From Austwickia chelonae NBRC 105200 (GTDB lineage Bacteria; Actinomycetota; Actinomycetes; Actinomycetales; Dermatophilaceae), in NCBI RefSeq assembly GCF_000298175.1, contig NZ_BAGZ01000017.1, forward strand, positions 124,001 to 188,000: a stretch of DNA of 64,000 bases. The letters run 5' to 3'. Both the position numbers and the translations under genes were made by a program. Below, piece after piece: positions 44,652-54,257 of the stretch. Position 1 is the first letter of the stretch. Every line of letters begins with the position of its first letter. The notes under the pieces are model-generated. The model saw only the letters and a list, made by a program, of their open reading frames with translations. It was not told the origin of the DNA and made no database searches.

Positions 44652-46447
44652 CCTCCCTGCCGGGCGGACGCCCGGGCATCGTCCAGCTCGTACGCCGACA
44701 GGATCAACCCCAGGTGGCTGAACGCCTGCGGGAAGTTGCCCAGCATGACCCCGTTCGCGTCCGACTGCTCGGCGAAGAGCCCCAGGTCCCCCGGCAGGGA
44801 CACCAACCGGTCCATCAACGCCTCCGCGTCGGCCAGACGCCCCATCCGGGCGTACGCCGTCACCAACCAGAAACAACAGATCAGGAAAGGATCCTCCGCG
44901 CCGGACAGGCCGTCGACGCCGCTGGACGTGCGATAACGCAACACCATCCCGTCCCGCAGCAGATCCTCTTCCACCGCCTGCACCGTCGCGACGAAACGCG
45001 GATCGGTCGCCGAACAGAAACCCACCACCGGCAACAACAACAACGAGGCGTCGACCTCCTCAGTGGCGTCGTGCTGGACGAAACACCCCCGGGTGGGACT
45101 GACCCCGTGCGCATCCACCTCGGCCCGCACCTGATCGCGGACCCGCTGCCAGGTCGCCACGTCTCCGGTCGCCGGGAGATCACCGGCCTCGACCGCCCGC
45201 AACGCGATATCCATCACCACCCACACCATCACCTGCGAATGAGTGAACCGCCGCAGCGGCCCCCGGATCTCCCAGATGCCGTTGTCGGCCTCACGCCAGT
45301 GCCGGGCCAGGTCGTCGACCAGCTCGACCTGCAGACAGGCCGACAACGCCGACTCGTGCACCCCCGCCCGGCGCGCCTGCTCCAGGGCGATCATCACCTC
45401 ACCGAGCACATCGGTCTGCCGTTGGTCGACCGCGCCATTGCCGATCCTGACCGGCCGTGACCCCGCATAGCCGGGGAGATGGTCGAGGACCCGTTCCGGC
45501 AGGTCGAAACCGGCGTCGATGCGGTACATGATCTGCATCCGGGTCGGATCGCCCGCCACGGCCCGGATCAACCAGTCCCGCCACAGCGCGGCCTTGTCCC
45601 GGAAACCCGCCCGCAACAAGGCCTCCAGGGTCAACGCCGAATCACGCAACCAGCAGTACCGGTAGTCCCAGTTCCGTTCCCCGCCGATCTCCTCGGGCAA
45701 GGAGGTCGTCAGCGCTGCCACCATGCCACCGGTACGGGCATGGGTCAGATGACGCAGCACCAGCAAGGAGCGCCGCACCTGCTCCCGATAAGGACCCTGG
45801 TACTGGCACAGGTCCACCCAGGACGAATCCTCGGCGACCTCATCCTCGATGGACCGGGACAGATCGACCGGACGGCCCGGCGGACGATGCGACGCCTGCC
45901 AGGTCAGATGGAAATCCATCACCTCCCCGGCCCGGACGACCAGGACGTCCCGGCACACCCCGTCGTCGTCGACGACCGGCAGCCGCGGGCCCCGCAAAGT
46001 GAACCGATCGGGGCCGCACACCGCCACCAATGCGGTGTCGCCGTGCAGTTCCCGGGTCTGTACCAGCGGCATCATCCGCCCGTACCAGGGACGCACCCGC
46101 CACTCGTGCCGGATCCGCATCTCACCGCGGACACCCTCGATACGACGCAGCACATCGGCCCGCTTGCTGCCCTCGGGCATCAGATCGGTCACCCGCACCA
46201 CGCCGGTGTCGGTCTCGTGCACCGTCTCCAGGACGAGACTGTCCGGCAGATAGCGGCGTGAGGTCCGGGCCGGGGCCTGGGGGCTGAGCAGCCACCGGCC
46301 GTGCTCCTCGGTGCCCAGCAGGGACGCGAAACAGGCCGGACTGTCGAAATTCGGCAGGCACAACCAGTCCAGCGAACCCTCCGGGGAGATCAACGCGCCG
46401 GTGTGGCGGTCCCCGATGAAGGCATAGTCCTCGATGGCGGTGGTCAT
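44648..46447 (-). CDS. Glycoside hydrolase family 15 protein (glucoamylase/trehalase type)
   Basis: 599 residues from the ATG at 46447 (GGAG is five bases upstream). N-terminal beta domain: IEDYAFIGDRHTGALISPEGSLDWLCLPNFDSPACFASLLGTEEHGRWLLSP. The (alpha/alpha)6 barrel carries ERNWDYRYCWLRDSALTLEALLRAGF (general acid region) and the C-terminal GNFPQAFSHLGLILSAYELD. There is no signal peptide, so it is cytoplasmic. In actinobacteria this subgroup includes trehalases; maltooligosaccharide glucohydrolase is the alternative. Confidence 0.93.
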   Translation of the reverse strand: MTTAIEDYAFIGDRHTGALISPEGSLDWLCLPNFDSPACFASLLGTEEHGRWLLSPQAPARTSRRYLPDSLVLETVHETDTGVVRVTDLMPEGSKRADVLRRIEGVRGEMRIRHEWRVRPWYGRMMPLVQTRELHGDTALVAVCGPDRFTLRGPRLPVVDDDGVCRDVLVVRAGEVMDFHLTWQASHRPPGRPVDLSRSIEDEVAEDSSWVDLCQYQGPYREQVRRSLLVLRHLTHARTGGMVAALTTSLPEEIGGERNWDYRYCWLRDSALTLEALLRAGFRDKAALWRDWLIRAVAGDPTRMQIMYRIDAGFDLPERVLDHLPGYAGSRPVRIGNGAVDQRQTDVLGEVMIALEQARRAGVHESALSACLQVELVDDLARHWREADNGIWEIRGPLRRFTHSQVMVWVVMDIALRAVEAGDLPATGDVATWQRVRDQVRAEVDAHGVSPTRGCFVQHDATEEVDASLLLLPVVGFCSATDPRFVATVQAVEEDLLRDGMVLRYRTSSGVDGLSGAEDPFLICCFWLVTAYARMGRLADAEALMDRLVSLPGDLGLFAEQSDANGVMLGNFPQAFSHLGLILSAYELDDARASARQGG

Positions 46448-46527
46448 GGGGTCCTCTCCACGATGCAGGTACGACAGCCGACCGGTGGACGACACATCGG
46501 CGGCTCAGGGACGGGGGGATACACCCC

Positions 46528-47319
46528 TCAGGTCAGGTCCACCACGACCGGGGCGTGATCGCTGGCACCCTTGCCCTTACGCTCCTCACGATCGACGAAG
46601 GCGCCGGTCACCCGCGCGGACACCGCCGGGGAAGCCAGGGCGAAATCGATCCGCATGCCCTGCTTCTTCGGGAAACGCAACTGGGTGTAGTCCCAGTAGG
46701 TGTAGACCCCCGGCCCCGGACAGTACGGCCGCACCACGTCGACGAAACCGGCCTCGACGATCCCGGCGAAGGCCTCCCTCTCCGGGACGCTGGTGTGCGT
46801 CGTGTCCCGGAAGAGTTCCGGATCCCAGACGTCCTCGTCGGTGGGCGCCACATTCCAGTCGCCCATCAGGACGACCGGGGCCGCGGCGTCCTCGGCGAGC
46901 CAGCCCTGCCCGGCGCGCCGCAGCGCCGCCAGCCAGTCGAGCTTGTACCGGTAATGCGGATGATCCAGCCCCCGGCCGTTCGGGACGTACAAGGACCACA
47001 CCCGCACCCCGCCGCAGACCGCACCCAAGGCGCGTGCCTCGGCGACCGCATCGGGCTCACCCCAGGTCGGCATCTGCGGGAAACCGACCTGGACGTCGTC
47101 GATCCCGGCCCGGGAGATCAAGGCGACCCCGTTCCAGTGGTTCAGGCCGTGACAGGCCACCGCATAGCCGGCGTCCTCGAACGGCTGCCGCGGGAACTGG
47201 TCGTCCTTGCACTTGGTCTCCTGCAGGGCGAGGACGTCGATCTCGTGGCGGTCCAGCAGCGCCAGCGCCCGCTCGAACCGGCTCCGAACCGAGTTGATAT
47301 TCCACGTCGCGATACGCAC
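46528..47319 (-). CDS. xthA: Exodeoxyribonuclease III (AP endonuclease)
   Basis: 263 residues from the GTG at 47319. [43 protein letters not shown] (metal Glu in QETK), [10 protein letters not shown] (Tyr), [19 protein letters not shown] (Asp/Asn), [11 protein letters not shown] and the C-terminal [12 protein letters not shown] (catalytic His) complete the exonuclease III family. Repairs abasic sites. Divergent from the FMN-oxidase gene, with about 300 bases between the starts. Confidence 0.95.
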   Translation of the reverse strand: MRIATWNINSVRSRFERALALLDRHEIDVLALQETKCKDDQFPRQPFEDAGYAVACHGLNHWNGVALISRAGIDDVQVGFPQMPTWGEPDAVAEARALGAVCGGVRVWSLYVPNGRGLDHPHYRYKLDWLAALRRAGQGWLAEDAAAPVVLMGDWNVAPTDEDVWDPELFRDTTHTSVPEREAFAGIVEAGFVDVVRPYCPGPGVYTYWDYTQLRFPKKQGMRIDFALASPAVSARVTGAFVDREERKGKGASDHAPVVVDLT

Positions 47320-47620
47320 ATTCCTCAGCGTAACGGTGCCCCCGTCCGGGGGACGCAGACCGCAGGAGGAGACAGTCAGTTGCTTTCCAGGACTGTCGTA
47401 CAGAATGATTCGTGCAGATGCCACCCTTCCGCCGGGCGTGGACGGCGGCGAGTCATGCCGCCCGGTAGCCCCGAAGCGTGCCGGGCGTCGTACCCACCGC
47501 TCTCATCAGTGCATCGCCGCTGAGCGGGGTCGGAACTGTCAGGACAAGGCAAGGACGCCGCCGGTGACGACGCACGCCATGACAGTTGATCTACCTCCAG
47601 ACCGACGAGAGGGACCGACC

Positions 47621-48853
47621 ATGAGGCGGCAACTTCCCAACCCTGTCGAACTCTTCGAACTGATGACCTTCAAGAAGCCGGAATTCAACGGCAGGAAGCG
47701 CAGGCTCGAAGCAGCCCTGACGATCTACGACCTCCAACGCATCGCCCGGCGACGCACCCCCAGGGCTGCTTTCGACTACACCGACGGCGCCGCCGAGGGC
47801 GAACTCTCCCTCGCCCGAGCCCGTCAAGCCTTCGAGGACGTCGAATTCCACCCCGACATCCTCAAGCCCGCCGAGCGGGTCGACCTGTCCACCCAGATCC
47901 TCGGCGGACCCTCCGCGATGCCCTTCGGGATCGCCCCGACCGGTTTCACCCGACTCATGCAGACCGAGGGGGAGATCGCCGGGGCAGGCGCTGCCGGGGC
48001 CGCCGGCATCCCCTTCACCCTGTCCACCCTGGGCACCTCCTCCATCGAAGAGGTGAAAGCCGCGAACCCGAACGGTCGCAACTGGTTCCAGCTGTACGTC
48101 ATGCGCGAACGGGAGATCTCCTACGCGCTGGCCAAACGTGCCGCCGCCGCAGGTTTCGACACCCTCATGTTCACCGTCGACACCCCCGTCGCCGGAGCAC
48201 GCCTGCGCGACAAACGCAACGGATTCTCCATCCCCCCGCAGATCACCCTGGGCACCGTCGCCAACGCGATCCCGCGGCCGTGGTGGTGGTACGACTTCCT
48301 GACCACTCCGAAACTGGAATTCGCCTCGCTGTCCTCCACCGGCGGCACCGTGGGTGAACTCCTGAACTCCGCGATGGACCCGACCATCAGCTACGAGGAT
48401 CTCGCCGTCATCCGCGACCTGTGGCCCGGCAAGATCGTGATCAAAGGCGTGCAGAACGTCGAGGACTCCCGGCGGCTCGTCGACCTGGGCGTCGACGGTC
48501 TGGTGCTCTCCAACCACGGCGGACGCCAGCTCGACCGGGCACCGATCCCCTTCCACCTGCTCCCGCAGGTCGTCCGGGAGGTCGGCCGGGACGCCACCGT
48601 CATGATCGACACCGGCATCATGAACGGCGCCGACATCGTCGCCTCCGTCGCTCTCGGCGCCAAGTTCACCCTGATCGGGCGGGCCTATCTCTACGGTCTG
48701 ATGGCCGGCGGACGCGAAGGCGTGGACCGCACGATCGAGATCCTGCGCAGCGAGATCGAACGCACCATGCAGCTCCTCGGCGTGGCCTCGCTGGGCGAAC
48801 TCGAACCCAGGCATGTCACCCAGTTGCGTCGGCTGGTGCCCACGGCGATCTGA
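47621..48853 (+). CDS. FMN-dependent alpha-hydroxy-acid oxidizing protein (L-lactate dehydrogenase/glycolate oxidase family)
   Basis: 410 residues. TIM-barrel FMN enzyme: [92 protein letters not shown], catalytic His and Arg in [23 protein letters not shown], and [42 protein letters not shown]. Oxidises an L-2-hydroxy acid such as L-lactate. The ATG at 47621 was preferred over more upstream starts, which lack conserved sequence. A hairpin follows. Confidence 0.92.
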   Translation: MRRQLPNPVELFELMTFKKPEFNGRKRRLEAALTIYDLQRIARRRTPRAAFDYTDGAAEGELSLARARQAFEDVEFHPDILKPAERVDLSTQILGGPSAMPFGIAPTGFTRLMQTEGEIAGAGAAGAAGIPFTLSTLGTSSIEEVKAANPNGRNWFQLYVMREREISYALAKRAAAAGFDTLMFTVDTPVAGARLRDKRNGFSIPPQITLGTVANAIPRPWWWYDFLTTPKLEFASLSSTGGTVGELLNSAMDPTISYEDLAVIRDLWPGKIVIKGVQNVEDSRRLVDLGVDGLVLSNHGGRQLDRAPIPFHLLPQVVREVGRDATVMIDTGIMNGADIVASVALGAKFTLIGRAYLYGLMAGGREGVDRTIEILRSEIERTMQLLGVASLGELEPRHVTQLRRLVPTAI

Positions 48854-48864
48854 CCTCCGGTGAC

Positions 48865-48903
48865 GCGGCGGGCCGGTCGCCACGTCCGGAACCGGCCCGC
48901 CGC
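48865..48903 (+). terminator. Hairpin terminator after the FMN-oxidase gene
   Basis: GCGGCGGGCCGGT (48865-48877) is perfectly complementary to 48891-48903, 13-base loop, beginning 12 bases after the stop. No T-run. Confidence 0.75.
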
Positions 48904-48929
48904 AGCCCCGGCGGGATAGTTTTCTCACC

Positions 48930-49736
48930 ATGACCACCGCACTGATCACCGGGGCCAGCGCCGGCATCGGACGCGCCTTCGCCCACCGGCTGGCCGCCAC
49001 CGGACACGACCTCGTCCTGGTCGCCCGGGACACCCCCCGCCTCGACGCGCTCGCCGCCGACCTGACCCGGGTCCACGGCGTCCGCTGCGAGGTGCTGACC
49101 GCCGATCTGGCGGACCGTGCCGACCTGGGCCGGGTCGCGGACCGGCTGGGAGTCGAGGGCGAAGACGCGGTCGACCTGCTGGTGAACAATGCCGGATTCG
49201 CTGTGAAGACATCCTTCTTCGACTCCGAGATCGCCGACGAGGAAAGACAGTTGGCGGTGCTCTGCCAGGCCGTCCTCGTCCTGACCCATGCCGCCGGGCG
49301 GGCGATGAGGGCCCGCGGGCGCGGACACATCCTCAACGTCTCCAGCGTGGCCTCCTTCGTGACCATGGGTACCTATTCGGCGTGCAAGGCGTGGGTCACG
49401 ACGTTCACCCAGTCGACGGCGGTGGCGCTCACCGGCAGCGGGGTCGGGGTCACCGCGCTCTGCCCGGGGTACACGCACACCGAGTTCCACGACCGGATGG
49501 GCGTGCGGATGGACGGTATCCCCGAGGTGCTCTGGCTGGACGCGGACCGACTCGTCCGCGACGCCCTGGCCGATGCCCGGGCCGGGAAGGTCATCAGCAC
49601 ACCGGGCATCGTCTACCGTGCTGCCGAGATCGTCACCGGGATGATGCCGCGCCGCGTCGTCCAGGCCCTGTCCTTGGCGTTGAGTGAGGAACGAGGCCGC
49701 CGCTCGGACCACAGGACGGCCCCGCCCCGCCAGTAG
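48930..49736 (+). CDS. SDR-family oxidoreductase
   Basis: 268 residues. Rossmann motif TGASAGIGRAFAHRLAATGHDLVLVARD; NNAGF; Ser in NVSSVASF; YxxxK as YSACKAWV. This is a classical short-chain dehydrogenase of the DltE/YqjQ-like cluster. The substrate is unknown. It lies 11 bases upstream of pyrE and may be co-transcribed with it. Confidence 0.92.
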   Translation: MTTALITGASAGIGRAFAHRLAATGHDLVLVARDTPRLDALAADLTRVHGVRCEVLTADLADRADLGRVADRLGVEGEDAVDLLVNNAGFAVKTSFFDSEIADEERQLAVLCQAVLVLTHAAGRAMRARGRGHILNVSSVASFVTMGTYSACKAWVTTFTQSTAVALTGSGVGVTALCPGYTHTEFHDRMGVRMDGIPEVLWLDADRLVRDALADARAGKVISTPGIVYRAAEIVTGMMPRRVVQALSLALSEERGRRSDHRTAPPRQ

Positions 49737-49746
49737 GGTGGGCGGT

Positions 49747-50295
49747 GTGACCGATGTCAAGAGCCGACTGCTCGCACTCGTCAAGGACCAGGCCGTCGTC
49801 CACGGCCGGGTCACCCTGTCCTCCGGGAAAGAAGCGGACTATTACGTCGACCTGCGTCGCATCACCCTCGACGGGGCCGCGGCTCCGCTGGTCGGCGAGG
49901 TGATGTTGGACGTGGTCGCCGACCTGGACTTCGACGCCGTGGGCGGACTCACCATGGGGGCGGACCCGGTGGCCACCGCGATGTTGCACGCGGCGGCCGC
50001 CCGGGGTCGTCGGTTGGACGCCTTCGTGGTGCGCAAGAGCGGGAAGGCGCACGGTCTGCAGCAGCGGATCGAGGGGCCCTCGATCCGAGGCCGTCGGGTC
50101 CTGGTGGTCGAGGACACCTCGACGACCGGTGGTTCCCCTCTGACGGCTGTGGAGGCCTGCCGGGAGGCCGGCGCCGAGGTCGTGGCCGTGGCAGTGATCG
50201 CCGACCGTGATTCCGGTGCCGCCGAGCGGATCTCCGGCGACACCGGTCTGCCCTACCGCTATGCCTACTCCTTGAGCGACCTGGGCCTGGCCTGA
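49747..50295 (+). CDS. pyrE: Orotate phosphoribosyltransferase
   Basis: 182 residues, the usual length. FxSGKxxxYYVDLR motif (VTLSSGKEADYYVDLRRITL), VGGLTMGADPVATAM, VRKSGKAHGLQQRIEG, and the PRPP-binding loop RVLVVEDTSTTGGSPLTAVEA. Converts orotate and PRPP to OMP in pyrimidine synthesis. GTG start. Its 3' end overlaps the convergent glpD gene by 31 bases. Confidence 0.95.
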   Translation: MTDVKSRLLALVKDQAVVHGRVTLSSGKEADYYVDLRRITLDGAAAPLVGEVMLDVVADLDFDAVGGLTMGADPVATAMLHAAAARGRRLDAFVVRKSGKAHGLQQRIEGPSIRGRRVLVVEDTSTTGGSPLTAVEACREAGAEVVAVAVIADRDSGAAERISGDTGLPYRYAYSLSDLGLA

Positions 50296-51845
50296 CCGAG
50301 TTCGGCGGCGAGTTCCAACACCTGCCGGGCCGTCTCGGTCGCCGCCGGGACGGCTTCCTCGACGAAGGACACCCTGGTGCGTCGTTCCACCAGGTCCTCG
50401 GCCTGGAGTGCGCCTTCGCAGAGCGCTCCGAAGAGCATCTCCGCGCCGGTGGTGGGCACTCCTTCGGCCACCGGTGTCGCCAGCTGCGGGTGACGGGAAG
50501 CCAGCTCGACCACTCGCACGGCTTCGGTGCCATAACGGCGTACCAGCCGACGTTCGTAGGGCAGTCGGCTCAACAGCGACCGGTCGGCGGCGCCGATCAG
50601 CGGAAGCTGCCGGGTGCGGCTCACGGTGTCCCGGTTCAACCGGGCGGAGACGGCGTCGACCGTCTGCTCGGCCATCAGGCGGTAGGTGGTGAGCTTCCCC
50701 CCGGCGATCGTGATCGCCTGGCCGGGCTCGTCGATCAGCAGGTGACGTCGGGAGACGTCCGCAGTGGCGCCTTCTCCGCCCGAGGCCGGCAGCACCAGGG
50801 GACGCAGCCCGGCGAAGCGTCCTACGACGTCAGCTGAGGTCAACGGGGTGCTCAAGGCGCTGTTGATGGTGGCCAACAGGAAGGCTTCGTCCTCGGCCGG
50901 CACCGGCGGGGCGATGCCGTCGACCCCGGAGGTCGGTTCGTCGGTGAGTCCGATGATCACCAGGCCGTCCGTCTGCGGCATCGCGAAGACGTAGCGGCCG
51001 AAGTGCCCGGGCACCGGTGCGGTGAAGATCACCCGGGGGTGTCCCACGGCCGAGGCGCGCACCACGATGTGTGATCCCCGGCTGGGGGCGATCCGTAGAC
51101 CAGGAGCATGTTCGTCGGCCCAGACCCCGGTGGCGGAGACCACCACTCCGCGTCCTTCCAGCCGTTGTCCGGTGAGCTCGTCGACGAGGGTGAGCCGGTC
51201 GGGTCCGAGGTTCTCGGCCCGGCACCGGGTGATCACATCGGCGCCATGGGCGGCTGCCGTGCGGGTCAGGGCGACGACGAGACGTGCGTCGTCCTCGAGC
51301 TGGCCGTCGGTGTACACCAGGGATCCGCGCAGTCCGTCCCGCCGCAACCCCGGGGCCATGCACAGTGTTCCGGCCGGGCCGAGGCGATGCGGCGCGGGCA
51401 GCACGGATCCGGGTGTGCGGGCGGCGCACCGCATGAGGTCGGCGAACCGGATCCCGACCTCGGCCAGCGCGCCCATCGCCGGTCCGGTGTTCCGGTCGAA
51501 GGGGACCAGGTACTGGGCCGATCGGGTCAGGTGCGGGGCGATGGTCGTCATCAGGTGGTGACGTTCCAGCGAGGACTCCCATGCCACGGCGATATCGCCC
51601 TTGGCGAGATAGCGCAGTCCGCCGTGGACGAGTTTGCTGCTCCATCTGCTGGTCCCGGCAGCGATGTCGACCTTCTCCACCAGCGCGGTGCGTAGCCCCC
51701 GGGAGGCGGCGTCCAGAGCGACACCGGCGCCGGTGACGCCGCCGCCGACGACGATGACGTCGTAATGTTCGTCGGCGAGTCGTTCGAGTGCGCGCAGCCG
51801 GGTCGTGGGGGTCAGGTCGGCTGGGCTGCGGAGGGGGTCCGTCAT
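50265..51845 (-). CDS. glpD: FAD-dependent glycerol-3-phosphate dehydrogenase
   Basis: 526 residues. FAD fold HYDVIVVGGGVTGAGVALDAASRGLRTALVEKVDIAAGTSRWSSKLVHGGLRYL is diagnostic of GlpD. VFAMPQTDGLVIIGLTDEPTSGVDG and ITIAGGKLTTYRLMAEQTVDAV follow, then a C-terminal DAO_C helical domain. Oxidises sn-glycerol 3-phosphate to DHAP at the membrane, feeding quinone. It follows tetR with a four-base overlap (ATGA), so both are one operon. The overlap with pyrE at the 3' end is 31 bases. Confidence 0.95.
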   Translation of the reverse strand: MTDPLRSPADLTPTTRLRALERLADEHYDVIVVGGGVTGAGVALDAASRGLRTALVEKVDIAAGTSRWSSKLVHGGLRYLAKGDIAVAWESSLERHHLMTTIAPHLTRSAQYLVPFDRNTGPAMGALAEVGIRFADLMRCAARTPGSVLPAPHRLGPAGTLCMAPGLRRDGLRGSLVYTDGQLEDDARLVVALTRTAAAHGADVITRCRAENLGPDRLTLVDELTGQRLEGRGVVVSATGVWADEHAPGLRIAPSRGSHIVVRASAVGHPRVIFTAPVPGHFGRYVFAMPQTDGLVIIGLTDEPTSGVDGIAPPVPAEDEAFLLATINSALSTPLTSADVVGRFAGLRPLVLPASGGEGATADVSRRHLLIDEPGQAITIAGGKLTTYRLMAEQTVDAVSARLNRDTVSRTRQLPLIGAADRSLLSRLPYERRLVRRYGTEAVRVVELASRHPQLATPVAEGVPTTGAEMLFGALCEGALQAEDLVERRTRVSFVEEAVPAATETARQVLELAAELGQARPRSLKE

Positions 51846-52495
51846 GGTGTGGTCCCGTCGTGTTCTGGCGTGTGAGGGGTCGGCGTGGCCAGGTAGCCGC
51901 TGATGAGACGACGCAGTTGGGCCTCGGTGGCCTCCGGTCCGATCTCGGTGCGGGTGATGCCCTCCGCGGTCGCGAAGGGGGTGAGCGCGTGGAGCAGGGT
52001 GACGGCGAGGGCGTGGGGGTCGCCGTCGGCGATGGAGCCGTCGGCGAGGCCGCAGCGGATCTCGGGGAGGATCGCCTTCATGAGAGCCCGTTGACTGGAA
52101 CCGAGGTGGTCGGTCAGATAGGGCTCGAAGAGGGTGAGATCGGCGGTGCGGATGGCCTGGAGCAGGGAGGAACCGGCGATGGCGCGGATGATGCGCAGGC
52201 TCATCTCGACGGTGCGTTCCAGCCCGGTGTCGCCGGGCAGGTCGATCCGGGCGTGGTCGACGATTTCCCCGGCTTCGATGGTGACGGCGGACAGGGCGAG
52301 CCTGCGGATCCCTCCGGAGCGGCGGTAGAGGGTCACCCGGGCGACGCCGGCGCGGCGGGCCACGGCGGTGGCCGTGGTCCGGTGGAGCCCGACGACGAGG
52401 ATTTCCTCACGGACCGCCTGGAGTAGTCGTTTCTCGACGTCGTCCTCTCCGGTGGCGGTGACACTCGGCCAGGGGGCGGCTGCGATCTCGGTCAC
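51842..52495 (-). CDS. TetR-family transcriptional regulator
   Basis: 217 residues. HTH near the N-terminus: VEKRLLQAVREEILVVGLHRTTATAVARRAGVARVTLYRRSGGIRRLALSAV. The ligand domain follows. It is upstream of and overlaps glpD, and divergent from the AGPS-like gene. The 35-bp palindrome at 52522-52556 in the divergent gap is the likely operator, so this regulator probably controls both directions. The effector may be a lipid or glycerol-derived metabolite, which is inference. Confidence 0.92.
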   Translation of the reverse strand: MTEIAAAPWPSVTATGEDDVEKRLLQAVREEILVVGLHRTTATAVARRAGVARVTLYRRSGGIRRLALSAVTIEAGEIVDHARIDLPGDTGLERTVEMSLRIIRAIAGSSLLQAIRTADLTLFEPYLTDHLGSSQRALMKAILPEIRCGLADGSIADGDPHALAVTLLHALTPFATAEGITRTEIGPEATEAQLRRLISGYLATPTPHTPEHDGTTP

Positions 52496-52521
52496 AGGGC
52501 CATCGTGCCACGTTCGCTACT

Positions 52522-52556
52522 CATGAGAAACACTTTGTGCCAAAGTGTTTCTCATG
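52522..52556. promoter_or_regulatory. 35-bp perfect palindrome, TetR operator overlapping a start codon
   Basis: CATGAGAAACACTTTG (52522-52537), TGC centre, then its exact reverse complement (52541-52556). It lies in the 58-base gap between tetR and the AGPS-like gene, and the ATG of the latter (52554-52556) is the end of the right arm. TGAGAAACACTTTG/CAAAGTGTTTCTCA fits a TetR dimer-of-dimers site. Confidence 0.85.
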
Positions 52557-54257
52557 GTTGATGCACTGACGCGTTCCGTCCCCCGTTCGGTGTGGCACGG
52601 CTGGGGTGATCCGACACAGGTGCGACCCCTGGCCCCCGCGGCCTGGACCTTCCTGGGAGAACGGTTGGGAGCGGAACCCCAGGCCGTGCCCCGCAAACCG
52701 GTGACCATCGGCGAGGTGCGGCTTCCCGAACGTCAGCTGCCCGAACAGGCACGGCTCGAACTGATCGAGATCGTCGGCGGCGACCACGTCCGGGAGGACC
52801 GTGACAGCCGGGTGTGCCACGCCGGCGGCAAGAGCTGGCCGGACCTCTTCCGCGCCTGGACGGGCGACGGAAGCGCAGCCCCGGACGCCGTGATCCTGCC
52901 CCGGGACGAGGAACAGGTCGGCGCGGTGCTCCAGGTGTGCGCGGACCACCGGATCGCCGTCGTCCCCTTCGGCGGAGGGACGTCCGTGGTCGGCGGGGTG
53001 CAATCGGATCTGACCGGACCGGACACGGACCCCGACGAGCTCTTCACCGGAGTGATCGCCCTGGACCTGCGCAGGCTGGACCGGATGCTCTCCTACGACC
53101 CGATCTCGCGCACCGCGGTCTTCCAGGCGGGCCTGCGCGGACCCGACGTCGAACAGGCCTTGCGCCCACACGGGATGACCTTCGGGCACTACCCGCAGAG
53201 CCACCAGGAGGCCACCTTCGGCGGATACCTGGCGACCAGGTCGGCCGGCCAGGCGTCCACCGGATACGGGCGACCCGACGAACACGTGCTGGGACTGACG
53301 ATGGTGACCCCGACCGGCACCCTGAACCTCGGCGGCCGATCCCCGGCGTCGGCGGCCGGCCCCCGCCTGCAGGACCTGGTCCTGGGCAGCGAGGGCACCC
53401 TCGGGATCATCACCGAGGCCTCGGTACGCGTACACCCGATGCCCACGGTGAAACGTCATGCCACCTGGGTCTTCGAGTCCTACCAGGCCGGCTGCGACGC
53501 CTTACGCGCCCTGGCCCAGGACCTCGGCGAAGGCATCATCGCCGATGTGTGCCGTCTGTCCGACGAGGAGGAGACCGAGGTCAACCTGAAGCACGCCGGC
53601 CGGGCGGGCCAGGCGCTGCTCCGGTACTGCTCACTGCGCGGGATGGAACACCCCGCGCTGCTGATCCTCGTCTGGGAGGGCACCGACTCCTCCCTGGTGA
53701 AGGCCCGACAGAGTGCCTGCGAGGGGGTACTGCGCAAGACCGGCGGCCGATCGGTGCCCTCGGTGGTGGCCAAGGCCTGGGAGAAGCACCGCTTCTCCGG
53801 CCCCTACACCCGCGACTACCTGCTGGCCCACCGTGTGCTCGCGGACACCCTCGAGACGGCCACGACCTGGGACCGGTTGCCGGCATTGCACTCCGCGGTC
53901 GGCGGGGCCATCCGACACGCCCTGGAACAGGACGGCCGTCGATGCCTGGTCATGTGCCACGTCTCTCACGTCTATGCGGCCGGAGCCTCGCTGTACTACA
54001 CCTTCGTCTGCCCCGAGAACGACGACCCGATGGGCCAGTGGCAGGCGGTGAAACAGGCAGCCTGCCAGGCCATCGTGACGACCGGTGGCACCATCACCCA
54101 CCATCACGCCGTCGGACGCGACCACCGCCCTTATGTGGGCGCCGAGTGGGGACAGATCGGGGTGCGCGCGGTGCGCGCCATCAAACAGGAACTCGACCCG
54201 GTAGGAATCCTCAACCCGGGCAAGCTGATTCCCGACGAGGCGAAGGATGTGACGTGA
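52554..54257 (+). CDS. FAD-binding oxidase, alkyldihydroxyacetonephosphate synthase (AGPS)-like
   Basis: 567 residues. The PCMH-type FAD domain is at about 105-290 (DAVILPRDEEQVGAVLQVCADHRIAVVPFGGGTSVVGGVQ; QDLVLGSEGTLGIITEASVRVHP). The C-terminal cap includes GGTITHHHAVGRDHRPYV, the His-rich active-site motif of AGPS (xHHHxVG). AGPS exchanges the acyl group of acyl-DHAP for a fatty alcohol to make ether lipids; bacterial homologues act on related or unknown substrates. GTG at 52545 is the alternative start; there is no ribosome binding site, and the start lies in the operator. Overlaps the lipid kinase gene by four bases. Confidence 0.88.
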   Translation: MVDALTRSVPRSVWHGWGDPTQVRPLAPAAWTFLGERLGAEPQAVPRKPVTIGEVRLPERQLPEQARLELIEIVGGDHVREDRDSRVCHAGGKSWPDLFRAWTGDGSAAPDAVILPRDEEQVGAVLQVCADHRIAVVPFGGGTSVVGGVQSDLTGPDTDPDELFTGVIALDLRRLDRMLSYDPISRTAVFQAGLRGPDVEQALRPHGMTFGHYPQSHQEATFGGYLATRSAGQASTGYGRPDEHVLGLTMVTPTGTLNLGGRSPASAAGPRLQDLVLGSEGTLGIITEASVRVHPMPTVKRHATWVFESYQAGCDALRALAQDLGEGIIADVCRLSDEEETEVNLKHAGRAGQALLRYCSLRGMEHPALLILVWEGTDSSLVKARQSACEGVLRKTGGRSVPSVVAKAWEKHRFSGPYTRDYLLAHRVLADTLETATTWDRLPALHSAVGGAIRHALEQDGRRCLVMCHVSHVYAAGASLYYTFVCPENDDPMGQWQAVKQAACQAIVTTGGTITHHHAVGRDHRPYVGAEWGQIGVRAVRAIKQELDPVGILNPGKLIPDEAKDVT

